From assembly GCF_002855555.1 (NCBI RefSeq), contig NZ_PKRT01000001.1, positions 124,001 to 188,000 of the forward strand: a stretch of 64,000 bases of DNA, written 5' to 3'. This document shows positions 1 to 8,242 of this stretch, one piece after another (within the stretch, counting starts at the first letter, position 1; every line of letters begins with the position of its first letter). The position numbers and the translations under genes are program-made. The DNA is from Novosphingobium sp. TH158. Its GTDB lineage: Bacteria > Pseudomonadota > Alphaproteobacteria > Sphingomonadales > Sphingomonadaceae. The notes under the pieces were generated by a model, which was not told the DNA's origin, ran no database searches, and saw nothing but the letters and a program-made list of their open reading frames with translations.

Positions 1-215
1 ATGAGTTCGCAGGCATCATCCCCCGGAACCCACTGGTCGAGGATGATGGCATTGAGCTGCATCCCCTGGCGCGTACCGAGCGTGGCGATGGCCGTCTCGC
101 TGTCGCGCACGACGATCGTGCGCCAGCCTTCCCGCGCGGCAAGCGCAGAGATCAGCCGGCACTGCGCCGGCTCGTCGTCGATCAGCATCAGCAGGCGCTG
201 CTCGATCTCGGCCAT
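1..215 (-). CDS. Response regulator receiver-domain protein, partial (C-terminus beyond window)
   Basis: Reading the minus strand from the ATG at 215 gives 71 residues beginning MAEIEQRLLMLIDDEPAQCR. The early acidic pair DDE (14-16) and the later strand ending in ILD (58-60) are the receiver-domain phosphorylation pocket, with Asp60 as the expected phosphoacceptor. The conserved Thr/Ser and Lys and any output domain lie beyond the window edge, so it cannot be told whether this is a stand-alone receiver or a DNA-binding (for example sigma-54 activator) regulator. It diverges from the cytochrome oxidase/pnt genes. Confidence 0.75.
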   Translation of the reverse strand, partial: MAEIEQRLLMLIDDEPAQCRLISALAAREGWRTIVVRDSETAIATLGTRQGMQLNAIILDQWVPGDDACEL

Positions 216-318
216 TCGTTCCCCGTGCGTAACCCCACGCGCGCAGGACCATACCCGCACGCTCGTTCGGCACCGACTTAACGCGTGTGGGTAAAGAGCC
301 GATTAAGCCTGTTAGCGC

Positions 319-346
319 TTGAGCCCTGAGTGCAGGGGCGATAGAG
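319..346 (+). promoter_or_regulatory. Possible promoter for oxidase subunit IV/pnt genes
   Basis: TTGAGC (319-324), a 16-nt spacer and ATAGAG (341-346) lie about 60 nt before the subunit IV start, in the divergent gap between the response regulator and the pnt block. This is a weak match by eye only. No other feature is visible in 216-403. Confidence 0.25.
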
Positions 347-403
347 GCAGGCTCTCAATTCAATAGCCCGTCACGGGCGGCAAACATGGGGATTGGCTGG
401 AAA

Positions 404-526
404 ATGGCATCCGGTAACAACATGAAGGCTCACGAAGCGACCTACGGCAGCTTCCTGGGCATGCTGAAGGTCTCGATTCCGGTACTCACCGTAATCACCA
501 TCATCGTCATCGCGCTGGTCGCCTGA
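404..526 (+). CDS. aa3-type cytochrome c oxidase subunit IV (small membrane protein)
   Basis: A 40-residue protein beginning MASGNNMKAHEATYGSFLGM and ending in one hydrophobic helix (about 18-40). This N-terminal pattern (MKxHExTYxxF) with a single membrane span is typical of the bacterial aa3 oxidase subunit IV family. That subunit sits at the edge of the cytochrome c oxidase in the inner membrane and is not catalytic. An upstream in-frame ATG at 386 would add six residues; the shorter start fits the family better. It ends 7 nt before pntAA, so it is probably cotranscribed with the transhydrogenase genes. Confidence 0.8.
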   Translation: MASGNNMKAHEATYGSFLGMLKVSIPVLTVITIIVIALVA

Positions 527-533
527 TCCGGAC

Positions 534-1664
534 ATGGCCGAAGCCTTGCGGATCGCGGTTCTGAAGGAACACGCGAACGGGGAAACCCGCGTCGCGGCAA
601 CGCCGGAAACGGTGAAGAAGTTCATCGCCCTGGGGGCCGCGGTCGCCGTCGAGGCGGGCGCAGGCGCGGGGGCATCGATCCCCGATGCCGACTATGCCGC
701 TGTCGGCGCCGAGGTGAAGTCCGGTGCCGTGACCGGCGCGGACATCGTGCTCGGCGTGCAGGGGCCGGAACCCAAGGACCTTTCAGGCGTGCGCGCCGGG
801 GCCTGGATCGTCGCCACGCTCGATCCGTTCCGGGAACGGGCACGGGTCGATGAATATGCCAGCCTCGGGCTTGAAGCCCTGGCGATGGAGTTCATGCCGC
901 GCATCACCCGTGCGCAGTCGATGGACGTCTTGTCCTCGCAGTCGAACCTTGCAGGCTACAAGGCCGTGATCGAGGCAGCGAACCTTTACGGTCGCGCCTT
1001 CCCGATGATGATGACCGCCGCAGGCACGGTGAGCGCCGCCAAGGCCTTCGTCATGGGTGTCGGCGTTGCCGGCCTCCAGGCCATCGCCACCGCCCGCCGC
1101 CTTGGCGCGCAGGTATCGGCCACCGACGTGCGCTCGGCCACCAAGGAACAGATCCAGTCGCTCGGCGCCAAGCCCATCTTCGTTGAGAACGTGGCAGGCA
1201 TCGAGGGCGAGGGCGCAGGCGGCTATGCCACCGAGATGTCGGAAGAGTACCAGAAGGCGCAGGCCGAGCTGGTCTCAAGCCATATCGCCAAGCAGGACAT
1301 CGTCATCACCACGGCCCTGATCCCGGGTCGCCCCGCTCCGCGCCTGATCTCCGACGCGCAGATCGCCTCGATGAAGCCCGGTTCGGTGATCTTCGACCTC
1401 GCAGTGGCGCAGGGCGGCAACGTGGAAGGCTCGGCCGCGGACCAGGTCGTCGAGAAGCACGGGGTGAAGATCCTCGGCTATTCGAACACCCCGGCCAAGC
1501 TGCCGGCGGACGCCTCGGCGCTCTACGCCCGCAACCTCTACAACTTCCTCTCCGCCTTCTGGGACAAGGAACAGGGCAAGCCGGTCCTCGACGAGGAAAT
1601 CGGCGATGCCGTGCGCCTGACGCGCGACGGCAAGGTGGTGAACGAGAGGCTTCTGGGGGCGTAA
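534..1664 (+). CDS. pntAA: NAD(P) transhydrogenase subunit alpha, part 1 (NAD-binding domain I)
   Basis: This 376-residue protein is the soluble NAD(H)-binding domain I of the proton-translocating transhydrogenase, which moves hydride from NADH to NADP+ using the proton gradient. The dinucleotide-binding loop GVGVAG is at about 175-180, followed by an acidic residue at the end of the next strand (ATD). The region around 122-140 (RITRAQSMDVLSSQSN) corresponds to the conserved loop that contacts the NADP domain. In alphaproteobacteria the alpha subunit is encoded as two genes, and the order here is pntAA-pntAB-pntB with almost no spacing. The complex supplies NADPH and acts at the inner membrane. 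Confidence 0.95.
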   Translation: MAEALRIAVLKEHANGETRVAATPETVKKFIALGAAVAVEAGAGAGASIPDADYAAVGAEVKSGAVTGADIVLGVQGPEPKDLSGVRAGAWIVATLDPFRERARVDEYASLGLEALAMEFMPRITRAQSMDVLSSQSNLAGYKAVIEAANLYGRAFPMMMTAAGTVSAAKAFVMGVGVAGLQAIATARRLGAQVSATDVRSATKEQIQSLGAKPIFVENVAGIEGEGAGGYATEMSEEYQKAQAELVSSHIAKQDIVITTALIPGRPAPRLISDAQIASMKPGSVIFDLAVAQGGNVEGSAADQVVEKHGVKILGYSNTPAKLPADASALYARNLYNFLSAFWDKEQGKPVLDEEIGDAVRLTRDGKVVNERLLGA

Positions 1665-1665
1665 C

Positions 1666-1950
1666 ATGGACTTCATCTCAATCCTCTCGATCTTCGTCAT
1701 GGCCTGCTTTGTCGGCTATTACGTCGTCTGGTCGGTTACCCCGGCGCTGCACACGCCGCTGATGGCGGTGACAAATGCGATTTCCTCGGTGATCGTCGTC
1801 GGCGCGCTGATTGCTTCGGCGGCGGCGGGCTCTGCGACCAGCAAGTGGCTCGGACTGCTTGCGGTGGTGCTGGCAAGCGTCAACATCTTCGGCGGCTTTG
1901 CCGTGACGGCGCGCATGCTGGCGATGTACAAGAAGAAGGAGCGCAACTGA
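1666..1950 (+). CDS. pntAB: NAD(P) transhydrogenase subunit alpha, part 2 (membrane segment)
   Basis: A 94-residue hydrophobic protein beginning MDFISILSIFVMACFVGYYV, with three predicted membrane segments and a short basic tail (KKKERN). It contains the VTPALHTPLMAVTNAISSV stretch typical of the alpha-subunit membrane domain. It starts 1 nt after the pntAA stop, and its stop codon overlaps the pntB start (ATGA), so it should be translationally coupled. Together with PntB it forms the proton channel (domain II). Confidence 0.95.
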   Translation: MDFISILSIFVMACFVGYYVVWSVTPALHTPLMAVTNAISSVIVVGALIASAAAGSATSKWLGLLAVVLASVNIFGGFAVTARMLAMYKKKERN

Positions 1951-3395
1951 TGAGCCTTGCGCTTCTGGCTGCTGCCGCTGCCGATGCGGCCCATGCGGTG
2001 AACCCGTGGGTGGCGCTCGCCTACCTTGCCTCGGGCGTCCTCTTCATCCTCGCCCTGCGCGGGCTGTCGAGCCCCTCCACCAGCCGCGCGGGCAACCGCT
2101 ATGGCATGATCGGCATGCTGATCGCCGTGGTCACGACGCTCGTCACGCACGAGATTGCCAGCCTGCCCGAGATCGTCGGCGCGCTCGCCATCGGTGGCGC
2201 GATTGGCTGGATCATCGCGCGCAAGATCGCGATGACCGACATGCCGCAGCTCGTCGCCGCGTTCCACAGCCTTGTCGGCCTTGCCGCAGTGCTCGTCGGC
2301 TGGGCGGCATACCTCAACCCCGAGGCTTTCGGCATTGCGGGGCCTGACGGAGCGATCAACCCGGTCTCGCGGCTGGAAATGGGCCTTGGCATCGCCATTG
2401 GCGCGATCACCTTCTCTGGCTCGGTCATCGCCTTCCTCAAGCTCGCCGGCAAGATGAGCGGTGCGCCGATCCTGCTGCCGCTGCGCCATGTGATCAACCT
2501 TGGCACCCTGATCGCCATCGTGGGGCTTACCGGCTTCTTCATGACCGACCAGAGCCTGTGGGTGATCGCCACGATCACGGCACTCTCGTTCATCATCGGC
2601 TTCCTGCTGATCATCCCGATCGGCGGCGCGGACATGCCGGTGGTCGTCTCGATGCTCAACTCGTACTCGGGCTGGGCAGCGGCGGCGATGGGCTTCACGC
2701 TGCACAACACGGCAATGATCATCACCGGCGCGCTGGTCGGCTCGTCGGGCGCGATCCTCTCTTACATCATGTGCAAGGCGATGAACCGCGGCTTCCTTTC
2801 GGTCATCGCTGGTGGCTTCGGAGCCGAAGCGGCAGCGGGCGACGGCGCGGCGCGTGAACAGCGCCCGTGGAAGCGCGGCTCGGCCGAAGACGCGGCCTAC
2901 ATGCTGGGCGAGGCCGAGAAGGTCATCATCATCCCCGGCTACGGCATGGCGGTTTCGCAGGCCCAGCACGCGCTGCGCGAAATGGCTGACCTGTTGAAGG
3001 CCAGGGGCGTCGAGGTGAAGTATGCGATCCACCCGGTCGCGGGCCGCATGCCGGGGCACATGAACGTGCTGCTGGCCGAAGCCAACGTCCCCTATGACGA
3101 GGTGTTCGAGCTGGAGGATATCAACTCCGAATTCGCCACCGCTGACGTTGCCTTCATCATCGGCGCGAACGACGTGGTGAACCCCGCCGCCAAGACCGAC
3201 AAGTCATCGCCGATCTACGGCATGCCCGTGTTCGACGTCGACAAGGCCAAGCAGGTGTTCTTCATCAAGCGTTCGATGGGCGGCGTGGGTTATGCCGGGG
3301 TCGACAACGACGTTTTCTACATGGACCAGACGCTGATGCTGCTGGCCGATGCCAAGAAGATGGTGGAAGACATCAACAAGGGTCTGGCGCACTGA
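1950..3395 (+). CDS. pntB: NAD(P) transhydrogenase subunit beta
   Basis: The 481-residue protein has an N-terminal half with about nine membrane segments (domain II) and a C-terminal NADP(H)-binding domain III. The domain III signature GYGMAVSQAQHAL begins near residue 330, and IIGANDVVNPAA and the KRSMGGVGYAGVDN region follow. The ATG at 1950 overlaps the pntAB stop (ATGA); an upstream in-frame extension exists but would lie inside pntAB. It completes the three-gene transhydrogenase operon. Confidence 0.95.
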   Translation: MSLALLAAAAADAAHAVNPWVALAYLASGVLFILALRGLSSPSTSRAGNRYGMIGMLIAVVTTLVTHEIASLPEIVGALAIGGAIGWIIARKIAMTDMPQLVAAFHSLVGLAAVLVGWAAYLNPEAFGIAGPDGAINPVSRLEMGLGIAIGAITFSGSVIAFLKLAGKMSGAPILLPLRHVINLGTLIAIVGLTGFFMTDQSLWVIATITALSFIIGFLLIIPIGGADMPVVVSMLNSYSGWAAAAMGFTLHNTAMIITGALVGSSGAILSYIMCKAMNRGFLSVIAGGFGAEAAAGDGAAREQRPWKRGSAEDAAYMLGEAEKVIIIPGYGMAVSQAQHALREMADLLKARGVEVKYAIHPVAGRMPGHMNVLLAEANVPYDEVFELEDINSEFATADVAFIIGANDVVNPAAKTDKSSPIYGMPVFDVDKAKQVFFIKRSMGGVGYAGVDNDVFYMDQTLMLLADAKKMVEDINKGLAH

Positions 3396-3414
3396 AGCCG
3401 GCGCTCATTGCGGG

Positions 3415-3446
3415 TTCAGGCTCCGCCCTGCATGGCGGGGCCTGAA
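3415..3446 (+). terminator. Stem-loop after pntB
   Basis: TTCAGGC (3415-3421) pairs with GCCTGAA (3440-3446), and CCGCC pairs with GGCGG inside it, around a 6-nt loop. It lies 20 nt after the pntB stop and just before the lipoprotein gene. No run of T follows, so it may be an attenuator or RNA-stability element rather than a simple intrinsic terminator. Confidence 0.45.
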
Positions 3447-3469
3447 GGCTTGAATTGTCGAAGGTATCC

Positions 3470-3784
3470 ATGAAGCGCATTCTGATCCCGGTCCTGGTCC
3501 TTTCCCTCGCGGCCTGCTCCACTGGCAAGCTCGGCGAGGGGCGGGTGCGGTCGGCGCTGATGGATGCGGGGCTGGACCAGGCGAATGCCTCGTGCATGGC
3601 CGAACGGATGAGCGACCGCCTTTCCCTGGGCCAGCTCAAGCGGCTGGAAGCGCTCAAGACCGAGAAGCGCAGCCTTTATGATTACGTCGCGGCCGTGAAG
3701 CGCCTGTCCGACAGCGAGCTGTTGCAGGTGACGAGCAGTGCCGCCGCCCTGTGCATGACCGGCTTCGCCAAGGAAAAGCGGTAA
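3470..3784 (+). CDS. Small lipoprotein of unknown function
   Basis: From the ATG at 3470 the 104-residue product begins with a lipoprotein signal, MKRILIPVLVLSLAACSTG, with the lipobox LAAC placing the lipidated cysteine at residue 17. The mature part is mostly helical and charged, with two further cysteines (CMAERMSDRL and ALCMTGF) that could form a disulfide. An in-frame TTG at 3455 is possible, but an AAGG motif sits 5-9 nt before the ATG. I do not recognise the family. It should be attached to the outer or inner membrane facing the periplasm. Confidence 0.75.
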   Translation: MKRILIPVLVLSLAACSTGKLGEGRVRSALMDAGLDQANASCMAERMSDRLSLGQLKRLEALKTEKRSLYDYVAAVKRLSDSELLQVTSSAAALCMTGFAKEKR

Positions 3785-3898
3785 GCAACCCTTCATAGGC
3801 GGTGGAATGCGCCCGGCCATGGCTGGACGGGTGGCGCACCTTTGCCTAATGCCCGCCCGCAACGGGGGGCTATCCAATCAGCCCTGGGAGAATTGGCG

Positions 3899-4594
3899 TT
3901 GCGCAAACTCGGCCTTATTGGCGGCATGTCGTGGTTCTCGACCCGCACCTATTACGAACACATCAACCGCATCGTGCAGAAGCGCGCGGGGCAGCGCCAT
4001 TCCGCGCCGCTGCTGATCGAAAGCCTCGATTTCGCAGACCTGCAGCGCCTGTCCACCGCCGATGAATGGAAGCGCGCCGCAGAAGTGCTGGCAAAGTCCG
4101 CGCGCCGGCTGGAAAAGGCCGGCGCGAGTGCCATCGTCATCGGCGCGAACTCGATGCACAAGGTCTATGACCAGGTAGCCGCCGCCGTCGAAGTGCCGGT
4201 GATCCACATCGCAGAATGCGTTGCCGATCGCGTAGCGCGCGATGGCCGGCGCAAGGTGGCGCTGATCGGCACGCGCAACGTCATGCTGGAAAGCTTCTAT
4301 CGCCAGAAGCTGATCGAGCGCGATATCGAACTGCTGCCGCCGGAAATGGCATTCGTCGATACGCTCGATCACGTGATCTACGATGAACTGGTGCTCGGCA
4401 AGGCAAGCCGCAATGCGCAGCGCGAGCTGAAGACGATCCTTACCAACCTGGGCCAGGATGGCGCGCAGGCCGTGGTCCTGGGTTGCACGGAACTGGAAAT
4501 GCTGGTTGACGTCGATGCCTCGGTCCTGCCGGTCTACGATTGCACCCGCATCCATGCCGAGGCGGCGGCGGAGTGGATCCTGGGAGGGGAATGA
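3899..4594 (+). CDS. Aspartate/glutamate racemase family protein
   Basis: The product has 231 residues from a TTG start at 3899, which is preceded by GGGAG at 3886-3890. That start gives the classic beginning LGLIGGMSW. Members interconvert L- and D-amino acids without a cofactor using two active-site residues, normally two cysteines. The second (Cys196 in GCTELEML) is present. The first position is Ala83 in IGANSMHK, where classical aspartate racemases have Cys and, as I recall, E. coli YgeA has Thr. Activity may therefore be one-sided, altered or lost. The last four bases overlap the next start (ATGA), so it is coupled to the dGTPase-like gene. Confidence 0.85.
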   Translation: MRKLGLIGGMSWFSTRTYYEHINRIVQKRAGQRHSAPLLIESLDFADLQRLSTADEWKRAAEVLAKSARRLEKAGASAIVIGANSMHKVYDQVAAAVEVPVIHIAECVADRVARDGRRKVALIGTRNVMLESFYRQKLIERDIELLPPEMAFVDTLDHVIYDELVLGKASRNAQRELKTILTNLGQDGAQAVVLGCTELEMLVDVDASVLPVYDCTRIHAEAAAEWILGGE

Positions 4595-5754
4595 GCCAGC
4601 GCGCGCCCTATGCCTGCGATCCGGCGCATAGCCGGGGTCGCGAATTCGCTGCGGCGGATGGGCTGACGCGCGGGCCGCGCGGGCCGTTCCAGCGCGACCG
4701 CGACCGGATCATCCATTCGATCGCCTTCCGCCGGCTGCGGCACAAGACACAGGTGTTCATCGCACCCGATGGCGATCATTACCGCGTCCGTCTTACGCAC
4801 AGCCTGGAAGTGGCGCAGATCGGCCGCACCGTCGCGCGTGCGCTCGGCGTGGACGAGGACCTGACCGAGGCGCTGTGCCTTGCCCATGATATCGGCCATC
4901 CGCCTTTCGGGCATTCGGGCGAGGACGCGCTGGACGAGGCGTTGAAGGAGCACGGCGGCTTCGATCACAACGCCCATTGCCTGCGCACGCTGATGCGGCT
5001 GGAAAGCCCCTATTGCGAGTTCGACGGGCTGAACCTGACATGGGAACTGCTTGAAGGGCTGGCCAAGCACAACGGCCCGGTTAGCGAGCCGAACTGGGCC
5101 CTGGCCGAGCTGGATGCCGCATTCCCGCTGGGCCTTTCGGACTGGTGCGGCCTTGAAGGTCAGGTGGCGGCGCTGTCGGACGACATTGCCTATGACAACC
5201 ACGATATCGACGATGGCCTGCGCGCTGGCTTTCTCGAGCTTGACGACCTGCTGACGCTTGATTTCGTGGCCGACCACTGGCGCGCGGTCGAGGCCCGCTA
5301 TCCCGGTGCCCCGCGCGACCGACAGCTGCGCGAACTGGTGCGTAGCCAGATCGGCTGGATGGTAAACGATCTTGTCGCGACCACGCGAGAGAACGTGAAG
5401 GGGCTTGAATCGGCCGATGCCGTGCGCAAATCGGGCAGGATGCTCGCCTGCTTCTCACCCGAGGTGGCCGAGCAGGAACGGCAGCTGAAAGAGTTCATGT
5501 ACCAGCGTCTCTATTACCACCCCGAACAGATCGAAACCGCAGAGCGCGCCCGCCGCGTAACAGCCGGTCTGTTTGCCGCCTATTCCGCCGATCCGGCGCT
5601 GATGGGCGCTGCCTGGGCGCAGCGCAGCCACGAGGCCGAGCCCGATCGCAGCCGCCATATTGCCGACTACATCGCCGGCATGACCGACCGCTTTGCCATT
5701 TCCGCCTATGCCCGCATCTTCGGCGAGACCCCGGAGGGCCTGAGCAATGTCTAG
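4591..5754 (+). CDS. dgt: Deoxyguanosinetriphosphate triphosphohydrolase-like protein (HD domain)
   Basis: A 387-residue HD-superfamily hydrolase. The metal-binding residues are visible: His70 in RLTHSLEVAQ, the His99-Asp100 pair in LAHDIGHPPFGHSG, and Asp197/198 in LSDDIAYDNHDID. The N-terminal FQRDRDRIIHSIAFRRLRHKTQVF signature is that of the short (type 2) dGTPase-like proteins. The family removes triphosphate from dNTPs and so trims the dNTP pool; substrate preference cannot be read from sequence. It overlaps the racemase by 4 nt and the next gene by 8 nt, so the three should be one transcript. Confidence 0.9.
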   Translation: MSQRAPYACDPAHSRGREFAAADGLTRGPRGPFQRDRDRIIHSIAFRRLRHKTQVFIAPDGDHYRVRLTHSLEVAQIGRTVARALGVDEDLTEALCLAHDIGHPPFGHSGEDALDEALKEHGGFDHNAHCLRTLMRLESPYCEFDGLNLTWELLEGLAKHNGPVSEPNWALAELDAAFPLGLSDWCGLEGQVAALSDDIAYDNHDIDDGLRAGFLELDDLLTLDFVADHWRAVEARYPGAPRDRQLRELVRSQIGWMVNDLVATTRENVKGLESADAVRKSGRMLACFSPEVAEQERQLKEFMYQRLYYHPEQIETAERARRVTAGLFAAYSADPALMGAAWAQRSHEAEPDRSRHIADYIAGMTDRFAISAYARIFGETPEGLSNV

Positions 5755-6469
5755 GCAGGTGCGCATCTGTCTGGTCGGCGCGACGGGGCTTGTCGGATCG
5801 GCGCTGATCGAAGCCTGTGTCGGGCGCACCGACGTGCGGCTGGTGGCCGTATCGCGCAACGAGGCGGATCTGCCCAAGGGCGCGCGGATGGAAGTGCTGC
5901 TGGCGCCCACGACCGGCTGGCAGGACGCCATTGCCGCGGCCCAGCCGGACGTGCTGGTGATCGCGCTGGGCACGACCTGGAAAAAGGCCGAAAAGAGCGA
6001 GGCGCAATTCCGCCTGGTCGATGAAAAGCTGGTGCTCGATTGCGCCCGCTGGGGCCTTGCCGCCGGTGCGCGGCAGGTCATCCTGGTTTCCTCGGCGGGT
6101 GCGGCCCGCAATGCGAAGTACCTTTACCCGCGCGTGAAGGGCGAAGTGGAAGACCAGCTGGCCCGCATCGGATTCCATCGTGTCGACGTGCTGCGCCCCG
6201 GCCTGCTGATCGGTCCGCGCAAGGAATTGCGCCCACTGGAACGGATCGCGCAGTTCCTCAGCCCTGTTCTCGATCTGCTGTTGCAGGGCAAGTACCGCCG
6301 CTTCCGCTCGATCCACGTCGATGTCCTGTCGCAGGCCATCCTGGCCCTGGCTCACCAGAAGGTGCGCGGTCGTTTCATGTACGAACATGACGAGATCCTG
6401 CGCGCGATCCGCCGGCAGGCGCTGGAGCAGAGTGTGCGCCGCGCGGTCCACGGGGTGGCTGTGGAATAG
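5747..6469 (+). CDS. NAD(P)-binding atypical SDR-type protein
   Basis: This 240-residue protein starts with a Rossmann strand and the loop GATGLVGSA at 11-19, and carries a short Tyr-x-x-x-Lys-like segment (KYLYPRVKGEVE) near 125-136. It resembles the nucleoside-diphosphate-sugar epimerase/TIP30-like family of NAD(P)-binding proteins, which are atypical short-chain dehydrogenases. The substrate is unknown. The start overlaps the end of the dGTPase-like gene by 8 nt, which argues for translational coupling. It ends before the glycine riboswitch leader. Confidence 0.8.
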   Translation: MSRQVRICLVGATGLVGSALIEACVGRTDVRLVAVSRNEADLPKGARMEVLLAPTTGWQDAIAAAQPDVLVIALGTTWKKAEKSEAQFRLVDEKLVLDCARWGLAAGARQVILVSSAGAARNAKYLYPRVKGEVEDQLARIGFHRVDVLRPGLLIGPRKELRPLERIAQFLSPVLDLLLQGKYRRFRSIHVDVLSQAILALAHQKVRGRFMYEHDEILRAIRRQALEQSVRRAVHGVAVE

Positions 6470-6526
6470 GCCGGCGCGCGGTTGACTCTCACCGCGCGGG
6501 AAGCCAGAGCCGGTCCGTCGCTGGAC

Positions 6527-6696
6527 GCGCGGGAGAGATCCTGTGATTCGTCACCGGACGCCGAAGGAGCAACCGCCCCGGAAACTCTCAGGCACAAGGG
6601 ACCGCGCCGGCCAATAGCGACGCTCTGGAAAGACCCCGGACCTGATCCGGGGCGCCGAAGGGGTAATGCTCTCAGGCTTCCGTGACAGAGGGGGCA
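6527..6696 (+). ncRNA. Tandem glycine riboswitch upstream of gcvT
   Basis: Two successive aptamers are visible. The first (about 6527-6606) has GGGAGAGA, then GCCGAAGGAGCAA and AACTCTCAGGCA. The second (about 6621-6696) has GCTCTGGAAAGACC, GCGCCGAAGGGGTAAT, GCTCTCAGGC and closing GACAGAGGGG. These are the conserved core elements of the glycine riboswitch, including P1 pairing of CTCTG with CAGAG in the second aptamer. A short linker of about 15 nt joins them. It stands directly before the gcv operon, so it should turn on glycine cleavage when glycine is abundant. Confidence 0.95.
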
Positions 6697-6730
6697 CCGA
6701 ATGGTGTGCTGACTGTTGCGGAGCCGTGTC

Positions 6731-7855
6731 TTGAGCGAAGCTAACGATAACATTGATGAAGATGCGGTCGAAGTACTGACCCTGCCGCTCGATGCCTGGC
6801 ATCGCGACAAGGGCGGCCGCATGGTCGAATTCGCCGGATACTGGATGCCCGTCCAGTACGAAGGCATCATCGCCGAACACCTCTGGACGCGTGAAAACGC
6901 CGGCCTGTTCGACGTTTCCCACATGGGCCAGCTGCTGCTCTCGGGCGAAGGCCTTGAAGCCGCCGTGGAAGCGGTGCTGCCGATCGACCTTTCGACCCTG
7001 AAGCTTGGCCAGCAACGCTACTCGCTGCTGCTCGACGAGGAGGGCGGGGTGCTTGACGACCTGATGGTCCAGCGCTGGCCCGACAAGCTGTACATGGTGG
7101 TCAACGGGGCGACCAAGTGGGACGATATCGGCACCCTGCGCGAGGCCCTGCCGGACGAAGTCACGATCAACCACCTGGACGAGCAGGCGCTGCTGGCGCT
7201 GCAGGGGCCCAAGGCCTCCGCAGCGCTGGAACGCCATGCTCCCGGCGTTTCGGCGCTGACTTTCATGAAGCTTGGCCATTTCACCATTGCCGGCCATCCC
7301 GCCACGATCAGCCGTTCGGGCTATACCGGCGAGGACGGGTTCGAGATTTCGATCCCGGCCGAGGCGGCAGCAGAAGTGGCGGGCCTTTTGTGCGGCGAGC
7401 CGGAAGTGAAGCCCATCGGCCTTGGTGCGCGCGACAGCCTGCGGCTTGAGGCTGGCCTGCCGCTCTACGGCCATGACCTTGGGCCGGATACCTCGCCGAT
7501 CGAGGCAGGGCTGATTTTCGGCATCAACAAGCGCCGCCGTGCCGAGGGCGGTTTTCCCGGCGCGGAGCGCATCCAGCGCGAGCTGGCCGAAGGCACTGCG
7601 CGCCGCTGGGTCGGACTTGCGCTTGAAGGCCGCCAGGCCGCGCGCGAGGGCGCGGAGGTTTATGCCGGCGGCGAGCTTGTCGGCAAGCTGACCTCGGGCG
7701 GCTTTTCGCCCAGCCTCAACCACCCCATCGCCACCGCCTATGTCGCCAGCGAATTCGCGGCCGAGGGCACGGCGGTGGAGATCGACGTACGGGGCAAGCG
7801 CCTGCCTGCCCGTGTCGTTCCCATGCCTTTCGTACCCCATCGCTATCATCGCTGA
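6731..7855 (+). CDS. gcvT: Aminomethyltransferase, glycine cleavage system T protein
   Basis: GcvT takes the aminomethyl group from lipoyl-GcvH and makes 5,10-methylenetetrahydrofolate plus ammonia. The 374-residue product from TTG 6731 contains GGRMVEFAGYWMPVQYEG and LFDVSHMGQLL, the folate-fold signatures, with SRSGYTGEDGFEIS and LGARDSLRLEAGLPLYGHDL further on. I chose TTG 6731 because GGAG lies 7 nt before it; a TTG at 6716 is also in frame but has no ribosome site. The first 20 residues are acidic and extend beyond the usual family start. It is the first gene after the glycine riboswitch. Confidence 0.93.
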   Translation: MSEANDNIDEDAVEVLTLPLDAWHRDKGGRMVEFAGYWMPVQYEGIIAEHLWTRENAGLFDVSHMGQLLLSGEGLEAAVEAVLPIDLSTLKLGQQRYSLLLDEEGGVLDDLMVQRWPDKLYMVVNGATKWDDIGTLREALPDEVTINHLDEQALLALQGPKASAALERHAPGVSALTFMKLGHFTIAGHPATISRSGYTGEDGFEISIPAEAAAEVAGLLCGEPEVKPIGLGARDSLRLEAGLPLYGHDLGPDTSPIEAGLIFGINKRRRAEGGFPGAERIQRELAEGTARRWVGLALEGRQAAREGAEVYAGGELVGKLTSGGFSPSLNHPIATAYVASEFAAEGTAVEIDVRGKRLPARVVPMPFVPHRYHR

Positions 7856-7866
7856 GGAGCAGTTCC

Positions 7867-8238
7867 ATGGCCCGCTATTTCACTGAAGAACACGAATGGA
7901 TCGACGTTGTCGGAGACCTCGGCACCGTTGGCATCACCGATTACGCGCAAGGCCAGCTTGGCGACATCACCTTCGTCGACCTGCCCGAAGAGGGTGCAAG
8001 CTTCGCCAAGGGCGACAGCGCCTGCGTCGTCGATTCGGTGAAGGCGGCGAGCGACGTCTACACGCCGGTCAGCGGCACGGTCAGCGCGGTCAACGGCGCA
8101 CTTTCCGATGCGCCCGAACTGGTCAACGAAGATGCCGAGCAGGGTGGCTGGCTGTTTCGCCTGACCCTGTCCGATGCTGCCGAGCTCGATGGCCTGATGG
8201 ACGAGGCCGCCTACAAGGACTTCATCAAGGGGCTCTGA
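7867..8238 (+). CDS. gcvH: Glycine cleavage system H protein
   Basis: A 123-residue lipoyl carrier protein. Lys59 in [10 protein letters not shown] is the lipoylation site, and the N-terminal [10 protein letters not shown] segment is typical. It shuttles the methylamine intermediate between the P and T proteins and passes electrons to the L protein, which is not encoded in the window. GAGGAG at 7854-7859 precedes the ATG at good spacing. It follows gcvT by 11 nt. Confidence 0.96.
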   Translation: MARYFTEEHEWIDVVGDLGTVGITDYAQGQLGDITFVDLPEEGASFAKGDSACVVDSVKAASDVYTPVSGTVSAVNGALSDAPELVNEDAEQGGWLFRLTLSDAAELDGLMDEAAYKDFIKGL

Positions 8239-8242
8239 GCCA

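Noticed and set aside
1719-3059. A 446-codon minus-strand frame across pntAB and pntB
   Set aside because: It is the reverse of membrane protein codons and is Arg/His/Asp-rich with no fold or family.
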